Of a stretch of 64,000 bases of DNA, positions 42,141 through 49,947 are shown in pieces. Made by a program: the position numbers and the translations under genes. Within the stretch, counting starts at the first letter, position 1. Each line of letters starts with the position of its first letter. This DNA comes from Flavobacterium psychrophilum (GTDB lineage: Bacteria; Bacteroidota; Bacteroidia; Flavobacteriales; Flavobacteriaceae): positions 43,342-107,341 of the forward strand of contig CAMCVA010000010.1 in assembly GCA_945879625.1 (NCBI GenBank), written 5' to 3'. The notes beneath the pieces are model-generated. The model was given only the letters and a program-made list of their open reading frames with translations, made no database searches and was not told the origin of the DNA.

Positions 42141-42178
42141 AAAAAAAGTCCCGCTCTTTCGAACGGGACTTTTTTTTA
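42141..42178. terminator. bidirectional rho-independent terminator
   Basis: AAAAAAAGTCCCG (42141-42153), a 10-nt loop and CGGGACTTTTTTT (42164-42176) form a perfect 13-bp stem between ndk and the convergent DUF721 gene, overlapping the stop codon of the latter by one base. Confidence 0.9.
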
Positions 42179-42472
42179 TCGTAAAATGACTTTGTTGATT
42201 ACTTCTCGTTTGCATTCGTCGTTAATTAGGACAATTATTTTGTCCCGGCCGTGGTGCAATTCTTCCCGCAATACCGCCGAACTCAATACCACATAGAGTG
42301 TTTTGTTTTTTACTTGCAACTCTCGGGTATAGGTGCCAACGCCGTTTCCCATGAGTGAAAACCAAGCGGCTTTTACGTCTACTTCGTCTAGACCTGTTTG
42401 CAATTTATTGGTAGAGATAATCTCCGATAAAATTGCGCCAATTGGGCTGTCATTTCCTAGTCGTTTTGCCAT
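42176..42472 (-). CDS. DUF721 domain-containing protein
   Basis: A 98-residue protein of the DUF721 family (also called DciA-like in other phyla). The WFSLMGNGVGTYTRELQVKNKTLYVVLSSAVLREELHHGRDKIIVLIN core matches this KH-like fold. In many bacteria DUF721/DciA proteins help load the replicative helicase, but this is not shown for Bacteroidota, where I would keep it hypothetical. Its ATG overlaps the last base of the upstream lipoprotein's stop codon (TAATG arrangement), so the two are translationally coupled. Confidence 0.85.
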   Translation of the reverse strand: MAKRLGNDSPIGAILSEIISTNKLQTGLDEVDVKAAWFSLMGNGVGTYTRELQVKNKTLYVVLSSAVLREELHHGRDKIIVLINDECKREVINKVILR

Positions 42473-42891
42473 TATTTTACAGAAAAGGTTTGGGGTCTTT
42501 TGTAGTGATACTCATATTTTTCTTCGCTCACTAAAACCAACTGACTTTCATCAATCGATTGAATTTGCTCGGACCAGGCAGACAAAAAGGTTTTATAATT
42601 CATGTAAAATTTATTCTCTTTTGTAGCAATTACAAATTCATCTTTTAGATCATTTACCAAATAATTCCCGGTAACCAAGGGCGAAACTTTTTTGCGGAAG
42701 CCTTTTGAGTTCTTGAACTCATAATAATCATGCGTTTCGCTGGGCGGCAGTATTTTTTCGCTTCCATCGGGAAATACTACCTTTTGAACTTCCCAATAAC
42801 CATTCAAGTTTTTCAGTGATGATTCGTTTACGGATGAACCGCATGCAGCAAAAAGTAAAGCGGTTATAAATAGATAGAAGCTGTGTTTCAT
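42472..42891 (-). CDS. lipocalin-like lipoprotein
   Basis: A 139-residue lipoprotein with lipobox FAAC (Cys17) and a single small domain: LNGYWEVQKVVFPDGSEKILPP is the lipocalin-like opening strand, and alternating short strands follow. The likely location is the outer membrane or periplasm. Function is unknown. It is translationally coupled to the DUF721 gene downstream. No clear promoter is visible in the 76 bp up to the divergent serine hydrolase region. Confidence 0.75.
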   Translation of the reverse strand: MKHSFYLFITALLFAACGSSVNESSLKNLNGYWEVQKVVFPDGSEKILPPSETHDYYEFKNSKGFRKKVSPLVTGNYLVNDLKDEFVIATKENKFYMNYKTFLSAWSEQIQSIDESQLVLVSEEKYEYHYKRPQTFSVK

Positions 42892-42991
42892 ATGAAAAAA
42901 ATTACTGGTTAAAATTACAGTTTAATTAAAGGCTAAAAAAATAGAATTAAACTAATTTGTATTTTTAGTGTCGGAAAAAAAATCTTTTTTT

Positions 42992-44092
42992 ATGAAACAG
43001 GTTGTTTTAAGTTTGACGCTGCTTTTGCTTTTGGGCTGCAGCAGTAATTCTGATGTGGTAAATCCTATTCCAAATGACTTCTTGTACTTTCCGCCCACAA
43101 CTGGAGTTTGGGAAACCACTGATCCCAGTAGTTTAAATTGGAATTCTTCGGCCTTGCAAGAATTGTACAACTATCTGGAATTATCCAACACCAAAGGATT
43201 TATTATTTTGGTCGATGGGAAAATTGTGGTAGAACGCTATTTTAATGGACATTCCGAATCGGCAGCTTGGTATTGGGCTAGCGCCGGAAAAACACTCACC
43301 TCAACCGTATTTGGTATTGCCGAACAAGAAGGGCTGTTGCAACGCGGCGATCGAGTTTCTGATCACTTGGGCTCAGGTTGGACCTCGGCACCATTAGTCA
43401 AAGAAAATTTAATTTTATGCAGCCATTTATTGAGCATGACTTCTGGCTTGAGTGACGAATACAACGACAATAATACGCCACCAAACACCAATACAAGCGA
43501 CGATGAATGCGTGACTCCCGATTGTTTACAATATGAAGGCAACGCCGGATCAATTTGGGCCTATGACAACGTATACGTAAAATTGCAAGCTGTAGTGGCC
43601 TCAGCAGCTAACACCACTTGGGACAACTACTTCAGCAACAAACTTAAAAACAAAATTGGCATGACCGGTGCGTGGTACCAATCAGACAACAATAGCGTGT
43701 ATTGGAGTACCACCAAAAGTATGGCGCGTTTTGGGTTGTTGTGTTTAAACAAAGGAACATGGGATACCACCGAAGTGATTAATCAAAACTACCTGAATAC
43801 AGCTACGCAAAGTTCTCAAAATCTCAATCTATCGTATGGGTATTTATGGTGGCTCAACGGAAAAGCATCCTATCGTCTACCCGATTTGAATGTTACTTAT
43901 ACAGGAAACCTCATACCCAATGCCCCGGGAGACCTGTATTGTGCACTGGGCAAAAACGATCAAAAATTGTATGTAATTCCCAGTAAAAAAATGGTAGTCG
44001 TGCGCATGGGCGAAGCAGCAGGAACGCAAAACAATGCACTTTCTGGATTTGATAATACGCTGTGGGGGAAAATCAATGCAGTTTGGCCGTAA
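42992..44092 (+). CDS. lipoprotein serine hydrolase (beta-lactamase class C / PBP-like)
   Basis: A 366-residue lipoprotein (lipobox LLGC, Cys16) with a beta-lactamase-fold serine hydrolase domain. The catalytic S97-x-x-K100 lies in WASAGKTLTS, the second motif Y191-D-N193 in IWAYDNVYVKL, and HLLSMTSGL is a typical PF00144 feature. GTG 42968 would also open the frame, but ATG 42992 gives the lipoprotein signal. Class C-like proteins of this kind are more often esterases or D-amino peptidases than true beta-lactamases, so the substrate is left open. It overlaps nothing and ends 1 bp before the convergent membrane protein gene. Confidence 0.88.
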   Translation: MKQVVLSLTLLLLLGCSSNSDVVNPIPNDFLYFPPTTGVWETTDPSSLNWNSSALQELYNYLELSNTKGFIILVDGKIVVERYFNGHSESAAWYWASAGKTLTSTVFGIAEQEGLLQRGDRVSDHLGSGWTSAPLVKENLILCSHLLSMTSGLSDEYNDNNTPPNTNTSDDECVTPDCLQYEGNAGSIWAYDNVYVKLQAVVASAANTTWDNYFSNKLKNKIGMTGAWYQSDNNSVYWSTTKSMARFGLLCLNKGTWDTTEVINQNYLNTATQSSQNLNLSYGYLWWLNGKASYRLPDLNVTYTGNLIPNAPGDLYCALGKNDQKLYVIPSKKMVVVRMGEAAGTQNNALSGFDNTLWGKINAVWP

Positions 44093-44284
44093 TTATTTTT
44101 TACCCCTTGATTCGATAGCTGAAATAATGCTGTATAAAAATATAAAAAAGGCAATTAATTGCAGGCTCAAAGCGGCATTTGGAAAACGAAAATGATCAAG
44201 TAGTTTTCCGGTAAATATCAACACAACCGCTATAAGAATAAGCCGAAGGACTTTAATTGATTTAAATTTCTGAATAATACTCAT
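44093..44284 (-). CDS. small two-helix membrane protein
   Basis: A 63-residue protein with two hydrophobic helices (about 12-26 and 38-56) and a basic start and end (MSIIQKFKSIKVLR; IESRGKK). No function known. It starts 4 bp after the ftsY stop on the same strand and so is probably cotranscribed with ftsY. It is reported because of this linkage and its clean membrane topology, which is unlikely by chance. Confidence 0.6.
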   Translation of the reverse strand: MSIIQKFKSIKVLRLILIAVVLIFTGKLLDHFRFPNAALSLQLIAFFIFLYSIISAIESRGKK

Positions 44285-44288
44285 GCTA

Positions 44289-45269
44289 CTACTTAAAAAA
44301 TGAATCTACAAATTCGGTTTTGTGAAACACTTGCAAATCGTCGATGCCTTCGCCTATACCAATATAACGCACTGGGATTTGAAATTGATCAGATATGCCT
44401 ATCACTACACCACCTTTGGCCGTGCCGTCTAATTTGGTTACTGCCAATGAACTCACTTCGGTGGCCGCTGTAAATTGTTTGGCTTGCTCAAAAGCATTTT
44501 GACCAGTTGAACCATCCAACACCAACATCACATCGTGGGGAGCCGTTTCGACTACTTTTTGCATCACGCGTTTCACTTTGGTGAGTTCGGTCATGAGGTG
44601 TGCTTTATTGTGCAAACGACCTGCTGTATCAATAATTACAATATCGGCTTCTTGCGCCACTGCGGATTGTAAGGTGTCGAAAGCAACCGAAGCCGGATCG
44701 CTTCCCATTTGTTGTTTGACTAAAGGAACGCCTACGCGATCAGCCCACACTTGCAACTGATCAATGGCGGCTGCACGAAAGGTATCTGCGGCACCCAACA
44801 CCACCTTATAACCTGCTTTCTTGTATTGGCTCGCCATTTTTCCGATGGTGGTTGTTTTTCCTACCCCATTCACTCCTACAACCATAATTACATAGGGTTT
44901 TGCGGTAGATGGAATTTCAAAATCAGTAGCGTTATCGACATTGGTTTCAGCCAACAAAGCCGATATCTCTTCGCGCAGTATCCGATTTAATTCGTCGGTG
45001 CCCAAATATTTATCAGCAGCTACGCGTTTCTCGATGCGTTGGATAATTTTTAATGTCGTGGCTACACCCACATCAGAGGAAACCAAAATTTCTTCTAAGT
45101 TATCTAAAACCTCATCGTCTACTTTTGACTTCCCGGCAACTGCCTTGGTTAATTTGGAAAAAAAACTAGTTTTCGATTTTTCGAGTCCTTTGTCTAAGGT
45201 TTGCTTGGCCTCTTCGCTTGTGCTGGGGTCAATTTTGGATGAGGAAAATAATTTTTTAAAAAAACTCAT
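44289..45269 (-). CDS. ftsY: signal recognition particle receptor FtsY
   Basis: A 326-residue SRP receptor GTPase that docks ribosome-SRP complexes at the membrane. The short N-terminal region is followed by the N domain helix bundle and the G domain: GVNGVGKTTTIGKMA (G1), DTFRAAAIDQL, DTAGRLHNK (G3), TKLDGTAKGG and VRYIGIGEGIDDLQVF at the C-terminus. It lacks the long acidic A domain of E. coli FtsY, as usual for Bacteroidota. The preceding L28 operon has its own terminator at 45316-45346. Confidence 0.95.
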   Translation of the reverse strand: MSFFKKLFSSSKIDPSTSEEAKQTLDKGLEKSKTSFFSKLTKAVAGKSKVDDEVLDNLEEILVSSDVGVATTLKIIQRIEKRVAADKYLGTDELNRILREEISALLAETNVDNATDFEIPSTAKPYVIMVVGVNGVGKTTTIGKMASQYKKAGYKVVLGAADTFRAAAIDQLQVWADRVGVPLVKQQMGSDPASVAFDTLQSAVAQEADIVIIDTAGRLHNKAHLMTELTKVKRVMQKVVETAPHDVMLVLDGSTGQNAFEQAKQFTAATEVSSLAVTKLDGTAKGGVVIGISDQFQIPVRYIGIGEGIDDLQVFHKTEFVDSFFK

Positions 45270-45315
45270 TCGAACAACTATTAACGGGATGAATTGAAAT
45301 GGGGATAAATATAAA

Positions 45316-45346
45316 AATAAAAAAGCTACTTCCGAATGAAAGTAGC
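45316..45346 (-). terminator. rho-independent terminator of the L28-L33-DUF4295 operon
   Basis: On the minus strand GCTACTT (45346-45340), an 8-nt loop and AAGTAGC (45331-45325) are followed by a T-rich tract (45324-45316). Confidence 0.82.
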
Positions 45347-45368
45347 CTTCTATATAGTGTGTGAAAAA

Positions 45369-45521
45369 TTATTTCTTTCTCAAGAACGCATCTACTTCTT
45401 CGGGAGTCATAATTGCTTCTACAAATGTGTAAGCTCCCGATTTAGGCGATTTTACCATTTTGATAGCTTTTGATAATCTCTTTGAAGATGTTTGTAACGA
45501 TGCTACGGTTTTCTTTGCCAT
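45369..45521 (-). CDS. DUF4295 domain-containing small protein
   Basis: A 50-residue basic protein: it starts MAKKTVASLQTSSKRLSKAI and ends in TPEEVDAFLRKK. Too short for usual ORF thresholds, but it is recognisable as the DUF4295 family that follows rpmB and rpmG in Bacteroidota. It is the last gene of the three-gene operon, 47 bp after rpmG, and probably a ribosome-associated factor, which is inference from position only. The terminator at 45316-45346 lies just downstream. Confidence 0.88.
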   Translation of the reverse strand: MAKKTVASLQTSSKRLSKAIKMVKSPKSGAYTFVEAIMTPEEVDAFLRKK

Positions 45522-45568
45522 GATTCAATTATTTTGGAACGAAACTTTATACTAAAAGCTTCTTATTA

Positions 45569-45751
45569 TTATTTAATTTCTTTGTGAACTGTAACACGCT
45601 TCAAGATCGGGTTGAATTTTTTAATTTCTAAACGATCTGGTGTATTTTTTTTGTTCTTGGTGGTAATGTAACGAGAAGTTCCAGAAACACCGGAAGTTTT
45701 GTGTTCTGTACATTCTAATATAACTTGAATTCTATTGCCTTTCTTTGCCAT
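45569..45751 (-). CDS. rpmG: 50S ribosomal protein L33
   Basis: A 60-residue ribosomal protein of the large subunit. The core [39 protein letters not shown] is diagnostic. It has one cysteine only, so it is the zinc-free (C-minus) paralogue. It sits between rpmB (27 bp upstream) and the DUF4295 gene in one operon. Confidence 0.96.
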   Translation of the reverse strand: MAKKGNRIQVILECTEHKTSGVSGTSRYITTKNKKNTPDRLEIKKFNPILKRVTVHKEIK

Positions 45752-45778
45752 CTTGCTATCTTTTTACTTTTGGAAGGA

Positions 45779-46015
45779 TTATTTAATGAATCCGTTAGCT
45801 TGTGCTTTTTTCAAAACAGCAGTGATTCCATTTTTATTTATTGTTTTGACTGTAGATGCAGCTACTCTTAGGGTAATCCATCTGTCTTCTTCTGGAAGAT
45901 AAAAACGTTTTTTCACTAAGTTCACTGAAAACTTTCTTTTCGTTTTGTTCATCGCGTGAGAAACGTTATTTCCCACCATCGCTCTTTTACCTGTAAGGTC
46001 ACAAACTCTTGACAT
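45779..46015 (-). CDS. rpmB: 50S ribosomal protein L28
   Basis: A 78-residue large-subunit ribosomal protein. [29 protein letters not shown] is the conserved opening, and [30 protein letters not shown] the second half. It heads the rpmB-rpmG-DUF4295 operon. The upstream region holds a near-consensus TTTATTTG box on the minus strand (around 46062-46055). Confidence 0.96.
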   Translation of the reverse strand: MSRVCDLTGKRAMVGNNVSHAMNKTKRKFSVNLVKKRFYLPEEDRWITLRVAASTVKTINKNGITAVLKKAQANGFIK

Positions 46016-46086
46016 TATGCTTATCTTTTATCGTTATTCAATTCGAGGGTGCAAATAAAAGAAAAATAAACCTATATCCAAAATAA

Positions 46087-47340
46087 TTAAACTAGATTTT
46101 TTAAAATTTCTTTTTGCAGTAGTTCCAAACTTTTATTCACTGCTCTATCGATTACTTTTTCTCGGGGTTGACCAAAACTAAACTCCTCAACCACTGTTCC
46201 TTGCGCCGATGCAATCGCAATAAAAACAGTTCCCAGCGGCACCGATTCGTCGCCCAAACTTGGCCCAGCATTTCCGGTGGTTGCTATGGCGTAATCGGAT
46301 TTCAGGAGTCGGCGCACACTTTCGGCCATTTGCACCGCAACAGCAGCACTGACTACTCCTTGTGAAGCAATTAATTTAGGGTCCAGTCCAAGCACTTGCT
46401 CTTTTACCGCAGTTGCATAAGATACTACACCTCCTTTAAAATAGGCCGAAGCACCCGGTACACTGCTAATCACTTGGCTTATCTTGCCTCCTGTACAACT
46501 CTCGGCAGTGGCCAAGGTGAGTTGTTGTTTTTGCAGCAAACGCCCCACAACCACCTCTATCGTATCTTCTTCCTCAAAACCGACGATAATATCCCCAATC
46601 AACAGTTTCAGTTGGGCTATATTTTCTTGCAAGGCCGATTCCAAAATCCCTTTGTTGGTTCCGCGTGCCGACAAGCGCAAACGGACCCTGCCAGGACTGG
46701 GCAAGTAAGCCAATTTGATAAAAACAGGCAAATTGTTTTCCCAATCTTCTATGCGTTCGGCTATACGACTTTCACCTTGACCATAAGTTAAAATGGTTTG
46801 ATGAATGATATACGGCCGTTGGTATTCGCGCACCAATTTGGGCACCAATTCATTGGTTACAATGGCTTTCATTTCATAGGGAACGCCTGGTAATGAAACG
46901 AATACGGTTTGTGCTTTGCGCATCCACATACCCGGAGCGGTGCCAAATGCATTGTGCAAAATTTCACAGCGCGAGGGCACCAAGGCTTGGTCTTTGTTTA
47001 CTTGCGTAGCCACCAATTTGAGTTTTTGGTGAAACAAATCAATCACATGTTGCTCAACCGCAAGATTGCGCTGCAACTCATCGCCAAAATATTCACAAAA
47101 AGTGTGTTTGGTTATGTCGTCTTTGGTCGGGCCTAAACCGCCGGTAATCAACACTAAATCTACTCGATCTTGAAAACACGCAAAGGCATCCAAAATAGCT
47201 TGTTTATCGTCGGCTATCGATTGCATTTCACACACTTCGATCCCAATTTTATCTAATGATTTGGCTATAAAACTCGAATTGGTATCAACAATTTGTCCAA
47301 TTAAAATTTCGTCGCCAATAGTAAGAATTGCTGCTTTCAT
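46087..47340 (-). CDS. cinA: competence/damage-inducible protein CinA (nicotinamide-nucleotide amidase)
   Basis: A 417-residue two-domain protein. The N-terminal MoCF-like/COG1058 domain opens with [26 protein letters not shown] and includes [20 protein letters not shown] and [13 protein letters not shown]. The C-terminal domain ([48 protein letters not shown]) is the nicotinamide mononucleotide deamidase. ATG 47340 fits the family start; ATG 47355 adds five residues. It lies downstream of the exonuclease-FAH-Hpt unit behind a terminator at 47358-47385. Confidence 0.94.
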   Translation of the reverse strand: MKAAILTIGDEILIGQIVDTNSSFIAKSLDKIGIEVCEMQSIADDKQAILDAFACFQDRVDLVLITGGLGPTKDDITKHTFCEYFGDELQRNLAVEQHVIDLFHQKLKLVATQVNKDQALVPSRCEILHNAFGTAPGMWMRKAQTVFVSLPGVPYEMKAIVTNELVPKLVREYQRPYIIHQTILTYGQGESRIAERIEDWENNLPVFIKLAYLPSPGRVRLRLSARGTNKGILESALQENIAQLKLLIGDIIVGFEEEDTIEVVVGRLLQKQQLTLATAESCTGGKISQVISSVPGASAYFKGGVVSYATAVKEQVLGLDPKLIASQGVVSAAVAVQMAESVRRLLKSDYAIATTGNAGPSLGDESVPLGTVFIAIASAQGTVVEEFSFGQPREKVIDRAVNKSLELLQKEILKNLV

Positions 47341-47357
47341 TGGGTATTGATTCACAT

Positions 47358-47385
47358 AAAAAAAGAGCTTGAAAATAAGCCCTTT
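47358..47385 (-). terminator. rho-independent terminator after the Hpt gene
   Basis: On the minus strand AAAGGGCTT (47385-47377), a 6-nt loop and AAGCTCTTT (47370-47362) pair with one G-U, followed by T residues down to 47358. Confidence 0.75.
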
Positions 47386-47406
47386 CTTCCTAATTATAGA
47401 TAATTT

Positions 47407-47751
47407 TTACAAATTGAAATCTTTGCTGATTTCTTTGACCGCTTTTTCGATTTGCGCTTCTACGCTGTCAAAAACAGGTTTAATTTCTTTCTTTTTTCCT
47501 TCGGCTTTCGTCCAGGCTTCTATTTGAAGTATTTCCTGAAACGCTACATCCATACCCAACAAATCTAAAGTCGGTTTAATTTTGTGGGCGTAGCTGTAGG
47601 CCAAATTGTGATCACCCTCTTTTATCCCTGTTTTCACCTGCTCTAAATCAGCTGGGACTTCAGAAATAAACAACGAAATGATTTGTTGCACAAAATCTGG
47701 ATCGTTGTCTGAAAGTGCGTATACTTTTGCTAAATTGTAATGTAAAGCCAT
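47407..47751 (-). CDS. standalone histidine phosphotransfer (Hpt) protein
   Basis: A 114-residue four-helix Hpt domain with the phospho-acceptor H56 in SYAHKIKPTLDLLGM. It carries no kinase or receiver part, so it must shuttle phosphate between separate partners. It starts 1 bp after the stop of the FAH-family gene, so the exonuclease, FAH and Hpt genes form one unit. A single-domain response regulator and a membrane kinase are encoded 18-20 kb away; whether they work together is unknown. Confidence 0.85.
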   Translation of the reverse strand: MALHYNLAKVYALSDNDPDFVQQIISLFISEVPADLEQVKTGIKEGDHNLAYSYAHKIKPTLDLLGMDVAFQEILQIEAWTKAEGKKKEIKPVFDSVEAQIEKAVKEISKDFNL

Positions 47752-47752
47752 A

Positions 47753-48364
47753 CTATTTTATGTTTATTCTGAATACTTTTTCGTTTTCGAGGAACCCTTC
47801 CAACACATCATTTGGCATCACTTTCGCTACGCCTTCTGGAGTTCCGGTAAAAATAATATCTCCAATTTTTAACGTAAAAAATTGGGAAACGTGCGCAATG
47901 AGTTCATCTATATTCCACAACATCAAACCCGAATTTCCCATTTGAACCGTTTGTCCGTTATTTTTCAATTCAAAATTAATGTTTTCCAGGGAACTAAAAA
48001 GTTTTTTTGATCTAAACTCACCAATTACAGCAGATCCATCAAACGCTTTGGCTTTTTCCCAAGGTAAACCCTTGTCTTTGAGCTGTTGTTGCAGGTCTCG
48101 AGCAGTAAAATCAATGCCCAAGCCAATTTCATCGTAATACTGATGGGCAAATTTGGGATCAATGTACTTCCCTACTTTTGAAATCTTTACCAGCAACTCT
48201 ACTTCATGGTGAATGTCGCTAGAGAAAGCCGGAATCACAAACGGATGCTGTTTGAGCAACACGGCCGAATCGGGTTTCATAAAAACAACTGGTTCAGCAG
48301 GTCGCTCGTTTTGCAACTCCTCGATGTGCTTCACATAGTTTCTGCCAATGCAAATAATTTTCAT
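47753..48364 (-). CDS. fumarylacetoacetate hydrolase family protein
   Basis: A 203-residue FAH-family enzyme: MKIICIGRNYVKHIEELQNERPAEPVVFMKP is the usual opening, HHEVELLVKISK contains the metal-binding E-V-E pattern (residues about 69-75), and TGTPEGVAKVMPND is the family C-terminal turn. Related enzymes act as acylpyruvate hydrolase or oxaloacetate decarboxylase, so the exact reaction is not fixed. It lies 7 bp after the exonuclease gene and 1 bp before the Hpt gene in one minus-strand unit. Confidence 0.9.
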   Translation of the reverse strand: MKIICIGRNYVKHIEELQNERPAEPVVFMKPDSAVLLKQHPFVIPAFSSDIHHEVELLVKISKVGKYIDPKFAHQYYDEIGLGIDFTARDLQQQLKDKGLPWEKAKAFDGSAVIGEFRSKKLFSSLENINFELKNNGQTVQMGNSGLMLWNIDELIAHVSQFFTLKIGDIIFTGTPEGVAKVMPNDVLEGFLENEKVFRINIK

Positions 48365-48371
48365 GCTGCTA

Positions 48372-49145
48372 CTAGAACTTGTTGTTTAACTTTCTCAATT
48401 TAATGGCCGTCAAAACTTTCTTGGTATACAACGGAAAATCTGCGTTTTGAATCCAGCCAAAATAGCCGGGCTCGTCTTCCAATACTTTTTCTACGCGAGC
48501 TCCTTTGTGTTTGCCAAATGTAAATACCTCTTGCCCTTCGGCATCCATGGCAATGAAGCCTGCAAAATCAACGCTTTTTTTGCGTGTCGTGTATTCAGAC
48601 AAACTCTTCATGTCGTTTTCTAAATCGGGATAACGATCCAATTGGGCCTTTAAAATTTCGTAGGTCGCCATCGTATCGGCCTCGGCAGAATGGGCGTTTT
48701 CTAGCGATTTTCCACAGTAAAATTTCAAGGCAGCACTCAGGGTGCGTTCTTCTTTTTTGTGAAAGAGGGTTTGCACGTCAACAGATACCCGATTTTTCAT
48801 GTCAAAATCAACGCCTGCACGCAACAATTCTTCGACCAACAACGGAATATCAAAACGATCGGAGTTGAATCCAGCCAAATCAGAATCCTTGATCATATTG
48901 TGAATTTGGGGTGCCAACTGACTAAAAGTCGGTTCGTTGGCCACTTTTTCGTTGGTAATGCCATGTACGGCAATCACCACATCGGGTATGCGCATCTCGG
49001 GGTTCACCAACCAAGTTTTGCTTTCTTGGGTGCCGTTGGGATATACTTTAAAAATAGAAATTTCTACAATGCGGTCTTTGGCCACCTCAATGCCGGTGGT
49101 TTCGAGATCAAAAAAGCAGATGGGTTTATTGAGTTTGAGTTCCAT
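48372..49145 (-). CDS. 3'-5' exonuclease (DnaQ-like, DEDDh)
   Basis: A 257-residue exonuclease of the DnaQ/epsilon superfamily. Exo I is CFFDLETTGIE (D13, E15), Exo II lies in DLAGFNSDRFDIPLL, and Exo III in ENAHSAEADTMATYEIL gives the DEDDh His and Asp. A C-terminal segment (EVFTFGKHKGARVEKVLEDEPGYFGWIQNADFP) resembles the DUF3820-like tail seen after some DnaQ domains. It could serve as proofreading subunit or as a repair or RNA-trimming nuclease. It heads the unit with the FAH and Hpt genes. Confidence 0.88.
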   Translation of the reverse strand: MELKLNKPICFFDLETTGIEVAKDRIVEISIFKVYPNGTQESKTWLVNPEMRIPDVVIAVHGITNEKVANEPTFSQLAPQIHNMIKDSDLAGFNSDRFDIPLLVEELLRAGVDFDMKNRVSVDVQTLFHKKEERTLSAALKFYCGKSLENAHSAEADTMATYEILKAQLDRYPDLENDMKSLSEYTTRKKSVDFAGFIAMDAEGQEVFTFGKHKGARVEKVLEDEPGYFGWIQNADFPLYTKKVLTAIKLRKLNNKF

Positions 49146-49163
49146 GGTGAATTTTTAGAGGAC

Positions 49164-49171
49164 CAAAGATA
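49164..49171 (-). promoter_or_regulatory. -7 box for the exonuclease unit
   Basis: TATCTTTG on the minus strand, 18 bp before ATG 49145. The sequence further upstream is AT-rich filler without a TTG at the expected place. Confidence 0.45.
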
Positions 49172-49325
49172 GGATAATTAAGAATGTATACTTAATAATG
49201 AAAAATTAAGGACATATAAAGACAAGCAAATAGCATTTGTGGGTTTTTAGTTTATTTTAGCGGTAAGATATTCCCCTGATTTGATTTACGATCCTTTAAT
49301 TTAATGACATAAAAAAGTATCCAAA

Positions 49326-49859
49326 ATGTCTACCGAAGAATTAAAATACCCCATTGGCATCTATTCCAAACCGCATGAAATTACCCAAGAACTGTTGAGC
49401 GAATACATTTTGGCGATTTCAACATTTCCTAAAACACTAAAAAATGAAGTACACAATTTAACGGACGTTCAATTGGACACGCCCTACCGACCGGGCGGCT
49501 GGACCATTCGGCAAGTGGTGCACCATTGCGCCGACAGCCACATGAATAGTTTAGTTCGTTTCAAACTAGCCTTGACAGAAGATAACCCGACCATTAAACC
49601 CTATTTTGAAGACCGCTGGGCCGAGCTGGCTGACAGCAAATCAATGCCGATTGCACCGGCTCTAAAACTGTTAGAAGGGCTACACGAAAGATGGAGCGTA
49701 CTTTTAACAAATCTCTCTACTGTAGATTTATCGAGAACTTTTATTCACCCGGAAAGCGGCAAGCAAATTCAATTGGATGAAAATATGGGCCTCTATGCCT
49801 GGCATTGCAAGCATCATTTGGCGCACATTACTACTGCAAAAAAAGCAAACAAGTGGTAA
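49326..49859 (+). CDS. YfiT/BstA-type bacillithiol transferase (DinB-like)
   Basis: A 177-residue metalloprotein of the YfiT bacillithiol transferase family. The opening YPIGIYSKPHEITQELLSEYI, PYRPGGWTIRQVVHHCADSHMN and the late YAWHCKHHLAHI match closely; the histidines H67-area (VVHHC) and the two in HCKHHLAH would bind the metal. These enzymes conjugate bacillithiol to electrophiles, so with bshC at 38304 it supports a bacillithiol-based detoxification route. It is monocistronic and convergent with the E2 gene; the gap upstream (49146-49325) holds AT-rich filler and no clear promoter box. Confidence 0.88.
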   Translation: MSTEELKYPIGIYSKPHEITQELLSEYILAISTFPKTLKNEVHNLTDVQLDTPYRPGGWTIRQVVHHCADSHMNSLVRFKLALTEDNPTIKPYFEDRWAELADSKSMPIAPALKLLEGLHERWSVLLTNLSTVDLSRTFIHPESGKQIQLDENMGLYAWHCKHHLAHITTAKKANKW

Positions 49860-49898
49860 CCGAATTCGTATTTAATAAGTCTTAGCTTGTATCCACAA

Positions 49899-49928
49899 AA
49901 AAAGCCCCTTTTTCAAGAGGCTTCATTT
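49899..49928. terminator. rho-independent terminator between convergent genes
   Basis: AAGCCCCTT (49902-49910) pairs with AAGAGGCTT (49915-49923) with one C-A mismatch around TTTC. The T-run is best in minus-strand orientation, for the E2 gene. Confidence 0.7.
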
Positions 49929-49947
49929 TTAATTATTCATTTTTAAT

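Noticed and set aside
41973..42296. 107-residue ORF overlapping the ndk end and terminator
   Set aside because: It crosses the strong bidirectional terminator and overlaps two real genes.
42992..44092. True class C beta-lactamase resistance gene
   Set aside because: The SxxK and YxN motifs are generic for PF00144 hydrolases; lipoprotein location and context give no evidence for antibiotic hydrolysis.
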